A stretch of 64,000 nucleotides of DNA from Sanyastnella coralliicola (GCF_030845195.1 NZ_CP132543.1:2249501-2313500); one strand, 5' to 3'; counted from the first letter of the stretch, positions 26,211 through 35,776 are shown. The notes: a model not told the origin generated them from the letters alone. Made by a program: numbers and translations.

Positions 26211-27179
26211 ATGAAAATTCTTGCGAACGACGGAATTTCACCGTCTGGAAAAGCAAAACTAGAAGCTGCAGGATTCACTGTAGTTACTGATACCGTAGCT
26301 CAAGATGAGCTCGAAGCAGCCATCAACAACGAAGGCTACATCGGACTGCTTGTCCGCAGTGCAACAAAAGTTCGACAGCCATTGATCGATGCCTGTCCGA
26401 ATCTTAAAATGATCGGACGTGGCGGTGTTGGAATGGATAATATCGACGTTGATTACGCTCGCAGTCAAGGACGCGAAGTCTTCAATACGCCAGCATCTTC
26501 TTCGCTATCTGTAGCTGAGATGGTCATGACACAGCTCTTCACGCTCGCTCGCTCGGTATATGACAGCAACCGTCAGATGCCTGATAACGGTGTTTCCGAA
26601 TTCAAAGCATTGAAGAAGAAATACGGAAAGGGATCTGAGCTAAGAGGTAAGACTCTTGGTGTGATCGGATTTGGTCGTATTGGTCGTGCCGTAGCAAGCT
26701 ACGCCTTGGGAGCTGGAATGAAAGTAGTGGCGTATGACCTCTACCCTTCCGATGCACCTATCGAATGGCATATTGAAGGACACGGAACCATCGCGATTAA
26801 ACCAAACATGGTAAGCATGGATGAGTTGCTGGCTCAATCAGACTTCATCACGCTTCATGTACCAAAGCAAGATGGTGGAACAGCCGTTCTTGGAGCAGAT
26901 GAGCTGGCTAAATGCAAAGACGGGGTCATGATGGTCAACACCGCTCGCGGTGGATCTATCGATGAAGATGCTTTGATTGCTGCCCTAGACTCAGGTAAAG
27001 TTGCCTGCGCTGCCCTCGACGTATTTGAAAACGAACCCACGCCACGCGAAGATTTGATGAAGCACCCAAAGCTGTCATTGACACCTCACATCGGCGCTGC
27101 CACACTAGAAGCTCAAGATCGCATCGGTTTGGAGCTTGCTGATAAGATTATCTCAATCACAGCAGTAGCTAACAGCTAA
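26211..27179 (+). CDS. serA: D-3-phosphoglycerate dehydrogenase (short form)
   Basis: 322 residues, D-2-hydroxyacid dehydrogenase family. Oxidises 3-phosphoglycerate to 3-phosphohydroxypyruvate with NAD+, feeding SerC. The Rossmann motif is GVIGFGRIGRAVA (about residues 150-163). Catalytic residues are in NTARGGSIDEDAL (Arg), DVFENEPTP (Glu) and LTPHIGAAT (His). It ends after the dehydrogenase core and lacks the C-terminal ACT or ASB regulatory domains of E. coli-type SerA. It should therefore not be inhibited by serine through an ACT site (inference). This short type beside serC is common in Bacteroidota. A terminator and a heptad array follow. Confidence 0.95.
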   Translation: MKILANDGISPSGKAKLEAAGFTVVTDTVAQDELEAAINNEGYIGLLVRSATKVRQPLIDACPNLKMIGRGGVGMDNIDVDYARSQGREVFNTPASSSLSVAEMVMTQLFTLARSVYDSNRQMPDNGVSEFKALKKKYGKGSELRGKTLGVIGFGRIGRAVASYALGAGMKVVAYDLYPSDAPIEWHIEGHGTIAIKPNMVSMDELLAQSDFITLHVPKQDGGTAVLGADELAKCKDGVMMVNTARGGSIDEDALIAALDSGKVACAALDVFENEPTPREDLMKHPKLSLTPHIGAATLEAQDRIGLELADKIISITAVANS

Positions 27180-27191
27180 CGATTCACGTGA

Positions 27192-27250
27192 GCAGTAGGC
27201 AGTAGGCTGTAAGCAGCTTACCGCATACTGCCTACAGCATACGGTATACC
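27192..27250. repeat. Heptad repeat array 9 (imperfect hairpin)
   Basis: Eight in-phase units from 27192: GCAGTAG twice, GCTGTAA, GCAGCTT, ACCGCAT, ACTGCCT, ACAGCAT, ACGGTAT. The first half pairs with the second over about 19 bp with a few mismatches. It lies directly before the serA terminator hairpin. Confidence 0.88.
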
Positions 27251-27253
27251 GAG

Positions 27254-27280
27254 AAGACTCGCGATTGCGGGTCTTTTCCA
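27254..27280 (+). terminator. Terminator of serC-serA
   Basis: AAGACTCGC (27254-27262), loop GATT, GCGGGTCTT (27267-27275), a 9-bp stem with one G-U pair, followed by TTCCATTTTT. Confidence 0.75.
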
Positions 27281-27322
27281 TTTTTACTACTTTGTGAATG
27301 AGACCTTTAGAACTCTCTAACC

Positions 27323-30300
27323 ATGCCTTCAACTAAACTTATCGCACTTTTCTTGGCGTTCTGCCTTCCTTTGGTCGCCTCAGGCCAATTTGACGATGAG
27401 GCGTACATCGACACCAACCAAGGATATGGAAATAATGAGGTCATCGATTTAGATGGTGATGGGGACTTAGACATTCTCTTGTCACAGAGTCGGACAAATA
27501 CCATTATATGGCACGAAAACCTTGGAAATGGTGAGTTCAGCTCAAAACAGGTCTTGGTCAATCTAGAAACCGCCATGGACGTCAAAGCAGGCGACATGGA
27601 TGGTGATGGTGACTTCGATTTGATCGGATCAGCCTGGCAAGGAGAATTGATGTACTTCGAAAACCTAGGGGAGATCCAGTTCGCTGAAGGGGTGCTTCTT
27701 CATGACGAACAGAATAACTACGCCAGTGTTCGCCTTGCAGATCTAGACCAAGATGGTGATTTAGATGTTATCAAAGGAGCTGGAAACTGGTTTGAAGGGG
27801 TATCATGGTTCGAGAACTCGGGAGATGGAACTTTCTCAGAAAGCATTCCAATCCTATCAGGGTCATATAACATACGAGACATCCAAGTAGCCGACCTCGA
27901 TGGTGACTCCGACCTAGATGTGGTATTTGCGGGATACTACTCCCATACATTGGGCTGGCTCGAAAATCTTGGCGGAGAAGTATTTTCTGAGCTACAAGTC
28001 GTGTCTTACAATGAATCTCATTTCTACAATACAGTATTAGCTGAAGACCTGAATGGCGATGGAGTGTTAGAACTTATCGCCAGTACAAATTTCTCTGACC
28101 ACATCTTCTTATTCGAGATTCAAGACAATGACTTGTTCGATTTTGGTTCTTTCGGATATGGCAATGGACTTATTGCAACTACAGCATTTGATTTTGATGG
28201 AGACAACGACATTGATGTTCTTGCTTCGAAAGACGATGAAATTGTATGGTACGAGAATCTCGGAGGAACTGAGTTTTCAGAGGAACAGACCTTCTCTCAA
28301 ACGGCTCATGGTCCTTATGATTTCGGACATGGTGACTTTAACGGAGACGGATACGACGATCTTTTGTGGTACGGGGATTGGGCGAATGCTTCTGGCTGGG
28401 TCGAAAACCTAGTTGGCGTGGACTTGGGATCAAACCACTTCCTATACAGAGGTACAGAAGGACCTGTCGGAACCGGGTTTGGGGATTTCGACGGTGATGG
28501 TGATCTCGATGTCGCTGCATTTAGCTCCAATCGCAGAACAACGTGGTATGAGAACCTCGGAGACGAACAGTTTTCAGAAGAAATCGTGATCCTGGATTAT
28601 TCCGAACTCGGTTATGTTAACGTTGAATCTATGTTCTCAGAAGATTTCGACGGAGACGGAGATCCTGACTTGGTTGTTTTTGGTGGACCTGAAACAACCT
28701 TTACGCTTCTTGAAAACGACGGGAATGCCCAATTCACAGAAATCCCTTTTGGATACTACATTCCAGGTGTGCGTTCTTCAAAGACGATTGATATCGATGG
28801 TGATGGAGATCTCGATATCTATGGTCTTTCTACCGTTGATAACAATGACTTGGTGTTCTATTGTCTCAATGAGGGTAATGGAGTGTTTTCCCTCGAAACC
28901 TTCGTGAATATTAGCTCGTCTCAAACGAAGGATGTCATTGTTTTCGATTTGGACAATGATGGTGACCTGGATATCATTACCAGCAATAGCGAAGAAGAGA
29001 TCATTCTATATTTCGAAAATCTCGGTGATTACAACTTCCAAGAAGCCGTAACCATACTGGAAAACTACCCTATCAATAACATCGCCGAAGGAGACCTCGA
29101 TAATGATGGTCTTTCAGACTTAATCATTCCGATGACGGCTTCAATGCAAATCCATTGGAAAAGAAATCTAGGGAATGGAATGTTCTCAGATCTAGTTCAA
29201 ATTGTTGATATCCTCTATGTTCAAGAAGATGCCGATATCAGTCCTACTGATTTAGACAATGACGGGGATCTCGACTTACTCATGCTAACAGAATATTCTT
29301 CTGATAGAGGAATTGCTTGGTGCGAAAATATCGGAGATGGTTCCATGATATTCGGTTCCCAAATGTCTCTTGGAAACACTTATGAGGGATGGATGGATGT
29401 GGAAGACCTCGACAATGACGGCTTCTTAGATGTGCTTTTCTGCGCAAAGAAATACGACGAGCTCGTTTGGTATCGAAACCTATTTGGACAAGGATGCACC
29501 GATAACGCAGCATGTAACTATAATGAACTCTCAACTGAAGAAGACGGGAGCTGTTGTTACGACACTTGTGGATGTACGGACGAAGAAGCAGAAAACTACA
29601 ATCCTGAAGCCATTTGTTCCGACGGCAGTTGCTCTTATAGCATTGCTGGGTCTGTATTTTTTGATGCGAACTCAAATGGTTATTGGGAAGATTACGAAAT
29701 CCCTTTGGCGAACCGGGAAATTGTCATCTCGCCTCAACAAATTATAGCCTACACCAACGATGAGGGACATTACTTCGTGGATGGATTGAACGAAGGGCAG
29801 TTCAACGTAAGTCACGTAATGACGGACGAATTTCCATTCGCTACTACACCGAATCCTATAAACTGGAACAACGTCAATCAACCTTGGAATTTCTCTGAGA
29901 ACAACGGTGTATTTGGTGTGAGTGATCTGGCTCCGTTAAATGACATTAGCGTGTACCTCTATCCCGATGCCAACACGTATCCATGTGATGATTGGGTAAC
30001 GCATCATATAGTATTCACCAATGAAGGAAACAATGAAATCTCCGGGCAAATCTCCTTGGTCTTCGACGAACTCTTTCAAGACTACATTGAAGTCAGTCCG
30101 TTAGAATCAGCAAATGACAATGTGCTCATTTGGACTTTCGAAAATCTTCTCCCCGGTCACACGGAATCAGTCGAAGTAGAGCTCAAAACCCCAACGGTTG
30201 ATTTTATTGGAGAAGTGCTTGTCTCTGAGGTATCCATTTTTGGATTCTATTTCTGGGAATTGGTGGCACAAGGCGAGTCAACCTTAGTCCAAGAACTAAC

Positions 30301-31162
30301 ATGCGCTTACGATCCGAATGATAAACAGGCCTTTCCTTTAGGATACAGTGAAGATCACCTCATGCTAAATGGTACAGAATTGGATTATCTCATTCGCTTT
30401 CAAAATACAGGAAACGCACCAGCCACAGATGTTCTTGTGACCGACACAGTCAGTGAGTATCTCGACTTAACGTCTTTCGAACTCATTGATGCCACTCATT
30501 CAGTAATGGTTTCGATTGATCCTGATCAGCGAGTAATTAAGTTCTTCTTTGAAAACATTATGCTTCCTGATAGCCTGAATGACGAACCAAATAGTCATGG
30601 TCATTTCCTGTTCAAAATAAAACCACTTGACGATCTTCAACCGGGTACGGTGATTTACAATGAGGCCAACATATTCTTCGATAACAACCCGCCAATCATC
30701 ACTAACACCACATGGAATACCATTCACGAATGTGGCGGTGAGGCTGAATTCTCACTTGATAGTGAAGCTTATTGCACTGGGGTGCATATTGATTTCGAAG
30801 CGACTCATCCATACATTGAAGATGTGTCTTGGAGTCTCGATGTCGTATCTATTTCGACTGCTGTGAGTGATGACTTTTTCGTATCTGACCAAGGTGAATA
30901 TGAACTCTTTTTAGTTGCCAGTAACCCTCTCTGTGAGGCCAGTTCCAGTCAGATTATTGAAGTGGAAAATCTGAGTGATGCACCACCATGTATTGGAGAC
31001 TTTGATTGTAACGGACAGCGAAGCACCAATGACTTGATCTTGTTTCTTTCAGGATATGGTTGCAGTGGAGATTGCCAGTTTGACATTGATGGCAATGGAA
31101 TCACTTCCGTTGAAGACCTCATTGTGTTCCTTTCGGTTTTTGGCATCGATTGTTTTGAATGA
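27323..31162 (+). CDS. Secreted VCBS/FG-GAP repeat protein with dockerin-like C-terminus
   Basis: 1279 residues. A signal peptide ends at ASGQ. Residues about 40-700 hold fourteen calcium-binding loops of the DLDGDGDLDI type, one per blade (VCBS/FG-GAP repeats, PF13517), probably two seven-bladed propellers. Next come a Cys-rich GCTDNAACNYN...DGSC double motif common in marine Bacteroidota, a carboxypeptidase-like Cna-B region (GSVFFDANSNGYWEDYE), and a DUF7619-like domain (CAYDPNDKQ...LDYLIRFQNTGNAPATDV...IFFDNNPPI). The last 57 residues repeat the dockerin-like module of the 3283-8190 protein, with a degenerate first loop (DFDCNGQRSTND) and a good second loop (DIDGNGITSVED). Probably surface-exposed; the ligand is unknown. 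Confidence 0.85.
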   Translation: MPSTKLIALFLAFCLPLVASGQFDDEAYIDTNQGYGNNEVIDLDGDGDLDILLSQSRTNTIIWHENLGNGEFSSKQVLVNLETAMDVKAGDMDGDGDFDLIGSAWQGELMYFENLGEIQFAEGVLLHDEQNNYASVRLADLDQDGDLDVIKGAGNWFEGVSWFENSGDGTFSESIPILSGSYNIRDIQVADLDGDSDLDVVFAGYYSHTLGWLENLGGEVFSELQVVSYNESHFYNTVLAEDLNGDGVLELIASTNFSDHIFLFEIQDNDLFDFGSFGYGNGLIATTAFDFDGDNDIDVLASKDDEIVWYENLGGTEFSEEQTFSQTAHGPYDFGHGDFNGDGYDDLLWYGDWANASGWVENLVGVDLGSNHFLYRGTEGPVGTGFGDFDGDGDLDVAAFSSNRRTTWYENLGDEQFSEEIVILDYSELGYVNVESMFSEDFDGDGDPDLVVFGGPETTFTLLENDGNAQFTEIPFGYYIPGVRSSKTIDIDGDGDLDIYGLSTVDNNDLVFYCLNEGNGVFSLETFVNISSSQTKDVIVFDLDNDGDLDIITSNSEEEIILYFENLGDYNFQEAVTILENYPINNIAEGDLDNDGLSDLIIPMTASMQIHWKRNLGNGMFSDLVQIVDILYVQEDADISPTDLDNDGDLDLLMLTEYSSDRGIAWCENIGDGSMIFGSQMSLGNTYEGWMDVEDLDNDGFLDVLFCAKKYDELVWYRNLFGQGCTDNAACNYNELSTEEDGSCCYDTCGCTDEEAENYNPEAICSDGSCSYSIAGSVFFDANSNGYWEDYEIPLANREIVISPQQIIAYTNDEGHYFVDGLNEGQFNVSHVMTDEFPFATTPNPINWNNVNQPWNFSENNGVFGVSDLAPLNDISVYLYPDANTYPCDDWVTHHIVFTNEGNNEISGQISLVFDELFQDYIEVSPLESANDNVLIWTFENLLPGHTESVEVELKTPTVDFIGEVLVSEVSIFGFYFWELVAQGESTLVQELTCAYDPNDKQAFPLGYSEDHLMLNGTELDYLIRFQNTGNAPATDVLVTDTVSEYLDLTSFELIDATHSVMVSIDPDQRVIKFFFENIMLPDSLNDEPNSHGHFLFKIKPLDDLQPGTVIYNEANIFFDNNPPIITNTTWNTIHECGGEAEFSLDSEAYCTGVHIDFEATHPYIEDVSWSLDVVSISTAVSDDFFVSDQGEYELFLVASNPLCEASSSQIIEVENLSDAPPCIGDFDCNGQRSTNDLILFLSGYGCSGDCQFDIDGNGITSVEDLIVFLSVFGIDCFE

Positions 31163-31215
31163 CCCCCTCCAACACCCGCTCCATAGTCCAATAAAAACCC
31201 TTCTTCGCGACAACA

Positions 31216-31240
31216 CCCCCTTCTCAGAAAGGGGGTTAAT
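31216..31240 (+). terminator. Terminator after the VCBS protein gene
   Basis: CCCCCTT (31216-31222) pairs with AAGGGGG (31229-31235) around a 6-nt loop, followed by a T-rich stretch to 31260. A second CCCCCTTTTCC (31270-31280) repeats the left arm. Confidence 0.6.
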
Positions 31241-31320
31241 GAAATGTTTTTATCTTTTTAAGCAGAACACCCCCTTTTCCTTCGTATATTCGTAGTGCTG
31301 AGTTTATTTTCAGTTAAACA

Positions 31321-31501
31321 TTCCAGGTAAACGACTCACATGCGAGCAATGTCTTCCTCGTGTTTGCCTTTGCAACAGTTCAATGACCAACTGTGCTGGA
31401 ATTACACCTGACAGTCCTTTCTGTCGACCTGTAAATACCACACCTCCGGAAGAATGAAACCCTTTCGGAACACAGTTTTCTCCAGGGCCAATGCATCCCT
31501 G
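31321..31501 (+). promoter_or_regulatory. Hairpin-rich leader upstream of amt (candidate structured RNA)
   Basis: The 362-bp gap before amt has a terminator and then about 180 nt that can fold into successive helices: TTCCAG (31321-31326) with CTGGAA (31396-31401), ACAGTT with AACTGT (31375-31380/31389-31394), GACAG with CTGTC (31410-31414/31421-31425), CCGGAA with TTTCGG (31446-31451/31463-31468), and CAGGG with CCCTG (31483-31487/31497-31501). Leaders elsewhere in the window are 10-30 nt. It matches no riboswitch I recognise. Short stems can arise by chance, so confidence is low. Confidence 0.3.
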
Positions 31502-31524
31502 ATCACTTATTTAATAGACTTACT

Positions 31525-32802
31525 ATGGGCAAGAAGATCAACTTCATTGCACTCGCGATCCTTGTTGTGATCAGCATCGCTTTTGGTTCGAACTATCCTG
31601 AACTGACTTCAAGCATTGACAAAGGAGACACGGCTTGGATGCTTGTATCAAGCGCCTTTGTGCTTTTAATGACTCCCGGACTTTCCTTCTTCTATGGAGG
31701 AATGGTCAACAAGAAAAATGTACTCTCTACGATGCTCCAAAGCTTTGTGGCTCTTGGGGTCATCTCTGTACTGTGGGTTGTTGTTGGATTCAGTCTCGCC
31801 TTCGGCGATAGCATTGGAGGTATTATCGGAAATCCCTTGACCTATTTGAATTTTAAAGACGTCGGACTTGAACCAAATCCTGACTACTCGGGGACGATTC
31901 CTTTTCTGCTCTATGCGCTCTTCCAACTCAAATTTGCCATTATCACCCCGGCCTTGATTACCGGGAGCTTCGCTGGACGTGTCCGATTTAGGAGTTACAT
32001 CTTCTTCATGGTCCTTTTTTCCATCTTCATTTATGCACCGTTGGCCCATATGACCTGGCATCCTGAAGGACTTTTCCGCAATTGGGGGGTGCTTGATTTC
32101 GCAGGAGGGACAGTCGTGCATATGTCTGCTGGATTTGCTGCACTAGCAGGAGCGATTTACCTCGGGAAACGCAAAGAAGTGATTGAAGAACATGCGAATA
32201 TCCCATACGTCTTGTTCGGTACCGGACTATTGTGGTTTGGATGGTTCGGATTCAACGCTGGATCTGCTCTAGGCGCAAATGGTGATGCCGTGATTGCCTT
32301 TGCGAATACAAATATTGCATCTGCTACAGCCATGATTACTTGGTTGTTCTATGAACGTATGCTCGGAAGAAAAATGTCGACGGTTGGTGCTTGCATTGGT
32401 GCGGTGGTTGGTTTGGTTGCCATCACACCAGCAGCCGGATTCGTGAATATTAGTCAATCGATGTTCATCGGATTCATTGCAGCCCTCATCTCGAACTGGA
32501 TGATCTATCTCAAAAACCGTTCTGCAATCGATGATACCCTTGATGTCTTCCCTAGCCACGGCGTGGGAGGCATCGTGGGTATGATTCTTACTGGAGTGCT
32601 TGCCAACGAAGTTGGACTTGTTTATGGTGAGACTGATACCTTCCTCTACCATATGATTGCTTTGGTCATTACAGCCATTTTCACCTTTGGTGGAAGTTGG
32701 GTTCTCTTCAAAGTCGTTGATCGCTCATTGACCATGCGGGTACGAGAAGACCAAGAAGAAAGAGGCCTTGATTTGAGTCAACATGGTGAACAGGTGAATT
32801 AG
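31525..32802 (+). CDS. amt: Ammonium transporter (Amt/MEP/Rh family)
   Basis: 425 residues, eleven expected helices after an N-terminal hydrophobic segment that may be a signal sequence. Family motifs: GDTAWMLVSSAFVLLMTPGLSFFYGGMV near residue 31, the DFAGGTVVHMSAGFAAL signature, FGFNAGSALGANG, and the twin pore histidines in VHMSAG and FPSHGVGGIVG. Moves ammonium/ammonia across the inner membrane under nitrogen limitation. No glnK (P-II) gene is adjacent, unlike many amtB loci. The leader upstream is unusually long. A good terminator follows. Confidence 0.97.
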   Translation: MGKKINFIALAILVVISIAFGSNYPELTSSIDKGDTAWMLVSSAFVLLMTPGLSFFYGGMVNKKNVLSTMLQSFVALGVISVLWVVVGFSLAFGDSIGGIIGNPLTYLNFKDVGLEPNPDYSGTIPFLLYALFQLKFAIITPALITGSFAGRVRFRSYIFFMVLFSIFIYAPLAHMTWHPEGLFRNWGVLDFAGGTVVHMSAGFAALAGAIYLGKRKEVIEEHANIPYVLFGTGLLWFGWFGFNAGSALGANGDAVIAFANTNIASATAMITWLFYERMLGRKMSTVGACIGAVVGLVAITPAAGFVNISQSMFIGFIAALISNWMIYLKNRSAIDDTLDVFPSHGVGGIVGMILTGVLANEVGLVYGETDTFLYHMIALVITAIFTFGGSWVLFKVVDRSLTMRVREDQEERGLDLSQHGEQVN

Positions 32803-32850
32803 GGGTACATTCCTCGATTACACTTCTCAATCGAATAAATATGATGAACA

Positions 32851-32880
32851 GATAGCCCTCCTCACGAGGGCTATTTGCTT
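32851..32880 (+). terminator. Terminator of amt
   Basis: ATAGCCCTC (32852-32860), loop CTCAC, GAGGGCTAT (32866-32874), a perfect 9-bp stem followed by TTGCTTTCC. Confidence 0.75.
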
Positions 32881-32948
32881 TCCTTGTGAGTTGAAAGCGA
32901 AGGTGTTCCTCTGATTTTTCTAATCTTTGATCACCAACACTAAACACC

Positions 32949-34031
32949 GTGATCAAATCACTCTCACTCTCATTCTTAGTCTCATTCTTATTCTTCCTCT
33001 CTTGTTCGCCTCCAGCTGAAACTACCAATACGGAGCCGGTTCAGGAAACGGTAGAGACGATCGAATCGGTTGCCGAGCAGATCGATGAGTACGTCGTTGA
33101 ATCATTCGAAGACTCAAAAGGGAATCTGTGGTTTGGAACCTTAAGCAAAGGAGCTGCGAAATACGATGGTGAGTCCTTAAAGTACATCACTACAAAAGAC
33201 GGACTCATCGGAAATGCAGTCATCATGATTCATGAGGCATCAGATGGTTCACTTTGGTTTATTACACAATCAGGAATTTCAATCTTTGACGGAACGGAGT
33301 TTAGAAACTTCAATGAGAAAGACGGACTCAACACGAGCAGCGTTTCTCAGTTCTTCATTGATTCAAAAGACAGAATCTGGATCGGGACCTGGCAAGGTGT
33401 ATGTTTGTTTGACGGCGAAACATGCACTGAATTCCCTTTACCGATTCCTGATGTGGAACTACTGCCATACCAGGCAACTGTAAACTGGGTTACTGAAATC
33501 AGCGAAGACCTTGAAGGCAATATCTGGTTTGGAAGAGACGGTTATGGTGCGTGCAAATGGGACGGCGAAAACTTCAGTTTCATTACGGAAGACGACGGAC
33601 TCTACTCCAACAATATTCAAGTGATTCACCAAGACGATAAAGGTCAATTCTGGTTCGGTACCCGTCGGGCAGAAATGGACCATCCAGATCCTAGTGAACG
33701 CCATGGAAAAGGTGGATTGCAGGTATACGACGGTCAACGAATGAACGGGTTCACGCTACCCGGGTTGCAGAACAATGACTTCTATTCGCTCTATGAAGAC
33801 CGAGATGGCAATTACTGGATTAGTGCCTTAGGGATTGGCTTGTACAAATACAACGGGATCACTTTCGATTTGGTAGAAGTCAATGATGACTACGGGAAAC
33901 CAGTGGCCGTTCAAAACATTCTTCATGATAGCCACGGCACCTACTGGTTCGGTTGCTCAGGCGGCTTGTACAGAATGGACGACGGAGTTGTGCGCAACGT
34001 CACCGTTGAAGGTCCTTGGCAAATCGATTAG
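32949..34031 (+). CDS. Lipoprotein with seven-bladed two-component-regulator propeller
   Basis: 360 residues starting at GTG. The signal peptide ends in a lipobox FFLSC (Cys 19), so it is lipid-anchored. Residues 45-355 contain seven Reg_prop blades (PF07494), marked by NLWFGT, SLWFIT, RIWIGT, NIWFGR, QFWFGT, NYWISA and TYWFGC, each preceded by xxDxxG. This gives a single complete propeller. Such propellers normally sit at the N-terminus of hybrid sensor kinases. This one is free-standing, with no kinase or membrane helix, so it may be a periplasmic ligand-binding partner or simply an adhesive protein. Two small secreted paralogues follow. Confidence 0.82.
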   Translation: MIKSLSLSFLVSFLFFLSCSPPAETTNTEPVQETVETIESVAEQIDEYVVESFEDSKGNLWFGTLSKGAAKYDGESLKYITTKDGLIGNAVIMIHEASDGSLWFITQSGISIFDGTEFRNFNEKDGLNTSSVSQFFIDSKDRIWIGTWQGVCLFDGETCTEFPLPIPDVELLPYQATVNWVTEISEDLEGNIWFGRDGYGACKWDGENFSFITEDDGLYSNNIQVIHQDDKGQFWFGTRRAEMDHPDPSERHGKGGLQVYDGQRMNGFTLPGLQNNDFYSLYEDRDGNYWISALGIGLYKYNGITFDLVEVNDDYGKPVAVQNILHDSHGTYWFGCSGGLYRMDDGVVRNVTVEGPWQID

Positions 34032-34080
34032 GGCAGCCCTGGCCAACATTGTATGTATTGTATAACAACACCTAAACGAC

Positions 34081-34869
34081 ATGCGACTCTTCTTATCTCT
34101 CCTCGTATTGTCTTTGACAATATCAGCTCCTGCTCAAGAATACGTCCCTTTCATTTCAACTGCCGATTCCAGCGATAGCTGGACAGAAGTCAATAGTTGC
34201 AGTGACTTTCAATGTTTCACTACTTATACTCATGGTTATACCATTGATGGTGATACCGTTTTGAATGGCGTAACCTATGCCAAGTTGATGTCGCTTTCAG
34301 TTACGATTCAAGGAGCGGTGAGCAGCGAATGGTGCACCATTGATACGAGCAGCTACTACTACTATTACGGAGGGATTAGAGAAGAAGACAAGCGCATTTA
34401 TCTTAAGCGCACATTCGAGGAAGAATATATAGTCTACGATTTCAATCTCAACATTGGAGATACAGTTCCATCGCCTGCAGGAATTGCGGGTTTAGAGCAA
34501 TGGCGTGTGATTGAGTCTATCGATGAAATAGAGGTGAATGGAACTTCAAGGCAACGGTATCAGCTGACAGGAAACACCTACCTCGTGGAAGGCATAGGCG
34601 CGTCTTCTGGGTTATTCAATTCAGTCCAACCAGTCCAAGGTGATTGCTGGTTCGAGATGATTTGCTACCGTGAGGAAGGAGAAAGCCATCACTTCACCTC
34701 GAATTGCGGGTTGAGTCTCTCTGTTGATGACTTCACAATTAGCTCATCCAAGAAGGAACTGCTCAAAATCGTCAATCTACAAGGACAAGAAGTCGAACCT
34801 CAACCCAACCAGATTCTCATCTACCTCTACTCCGACGGTTCTGCTGAAAAGATGGTTCATATCGAGTGA
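34081..34869 (+). CDS. Small secreted protein with short T9SS-like tail (paralogue A)
   Basis: 262 residues. A signal peptide ends at SAPAQ, then EYVPFISTADSSDSW. The body has pairs of cysteines (CSDFQC, CTID) and beta-strand repeats with NGTSRQRYQL and VEGIGASSGLF, a motif set common in short Bacteroidota secreted proteins of unknown function. The end, LKIVNLQGQEVEPQPNQI followed by YSDGSAEKMVHIE, is a shortened T9SS type A tail. The neighbour at 34933 is a clear tandem paralogue with the same architecture. Function not recognised. Confidence 0.72.
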   Translation: MRLFLSLLVLSLTISAPAQEYVPFISTADSSDSWTEVNSCSDFQCFTTYTHGYTIDGDTVLNGVTYAKLMSLSVTIQGAVSSEWCTIDTSSYYYYYGGIREEDKRIYLKRTFEEEYIVYDFNLNIGDTVPSPAGIAGLEQWRVIESIDEIEVNGTSRQRYQLTGNTYLVEGIGASSGLFNSVQPVQGDCWFEMICYREEGESHHFTSNCGLSLSVDDFTISSSKKELLKIVNLQGQEVEPQPNQILIYLYSDGSAEKMVHIE

Positions 34870-34932
34870 TCATATTGACTTATTGTTTGATAGTTAGCGT
34901 ATCTTTCTGAACGAAGCTAACATCAAGAATGA

Positions 34933-35715
34933 ATGCGTTTTATCCTAATCATGCTAGGGATTTGTTGCTTATTACAAAGTAACGGGCAAGAATACGTTCC
35001 CTTTATCTCTACACAAGATTCCAGTGATACTTGGTCAGAAATAGTCCACTGTATAGATCAAGAATGCTTCATAACTACGCGAACCTCATATTCCATAGAT
35101 GGCGACACCATCATTAACGAGTTAGAGTATAGCAAGGTGCTTCTTTTCTTAGAAAGAATCGAAGAACCGATGGAGGGAGGTACATGTGAGGCCGATACGC
35201 TTAGTTACTTTTCCCATTACTATATGAGAGAAGAAAACAAGCGGATCTATGTGATCATTTCCTTCTTCAATGAATCGCTTTCGTATGACTTCAATTTGTC
35301 AGTGGGTGATACCGTACCTAATCCTGCACTAGGCCCGTCAAATGAGGACGCACGCATCATTGATGCTATCGATGAAATTGAAATTAACGGCACTATTCGT
35401 CAACAATTTCACCTTAGCGGAGGTGCCTACATCATCGAAGGCATTGGGGCTTCTACAGGGTTATTCTCTAGAGTTAGCGAGGAAAATGGTTGCTCAAGTG
35501 AAATGACCTGCTACCAAGAAGAAGGAACAACTTTCCATTTCAATTCCGACTGTGATTTCTATTTGAACGTTGAAGAAGAACTCGCTCCAGCACTGGAGAG
35601 GGAACTGATTAAAATCGTCAATCTTCAAGGACAAGAGGTCGAACCTCAACCCAACCAGATTCTCATCTACCTCTACTCTGACGGCTCTGCTGAAAAGAAA
35701 GTCTATATCGAGTAA
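34933..35715 (+). CDS. Small secreted protein with short T9SS-like tail (paralogue B)
   Basis: 260 residues, tandem duplicate of the preceding gene: signal peptide ending NGQ, EYVPFISTQDSSDTW start, the same cysteines, DFNLSVGDTVPNPA, IIEGIGASTGLF and the same tail. The proteins differ over most of their length, but the last 102 nucleotides are about 91 percent identical (9 differences counted). This suggests recent gene conversion or selection on the export tail. Function not recognised. A copy of the dispersed 13-mer TTCCGCGCTAGCG begins 4 nt after its stop. Confidence 0.72.
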   Translation: MRFILIMLGICCLLQSNGQEYVPFISTQDSSDTWSEIVHCIDQECFITTRTSYSIDGDTIINELEYSKVLLFLERIEEPMEGGTCEADTLSYFSHYYMREENKRIYVIISFFNESLSYDFNLSVGDTVPNPALGPSNEDARIIDAIDEIEINGTIRQQFHLSGGAYIIEGIGASTGLFSRVSEENGCSSEMTCYQEEGTTFHFNSDCDFYLNVEEELAPALERELIKIVNLQGQEVEPQPNQILIYLYSDGSAEKKVYIE

Positions 35716-35719
35716 ACCA

Positions 35720-35732
35720 TTCCGCGCTAGCG
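35720..35732 (+). repeat. Dispersed 13-mer TTCCGCGCTAGCG (intergenic copy)
   Basis: Exact copies at 9734, 35720, 39240, 53404 and 59439, plus a one-base variant at 60009, all in the same orientation. It contains the 8-bp palindrome CGCTAGCG and the heptad-array word TTCCGCG. Confidence 0.8.
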
Positions 35733-35776
35733 AAATTCAAAACCGTATATTAGGCATACATATCATTTGAACGCCT

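Noticed and set aside
31306-31514. Open reading frame on the minus strand opposite the amt leader
   Set aside because: About 66 codons but no ATG, GTG or TTG near its 5' end, no recognisable motif, and paired bases explain the region better.
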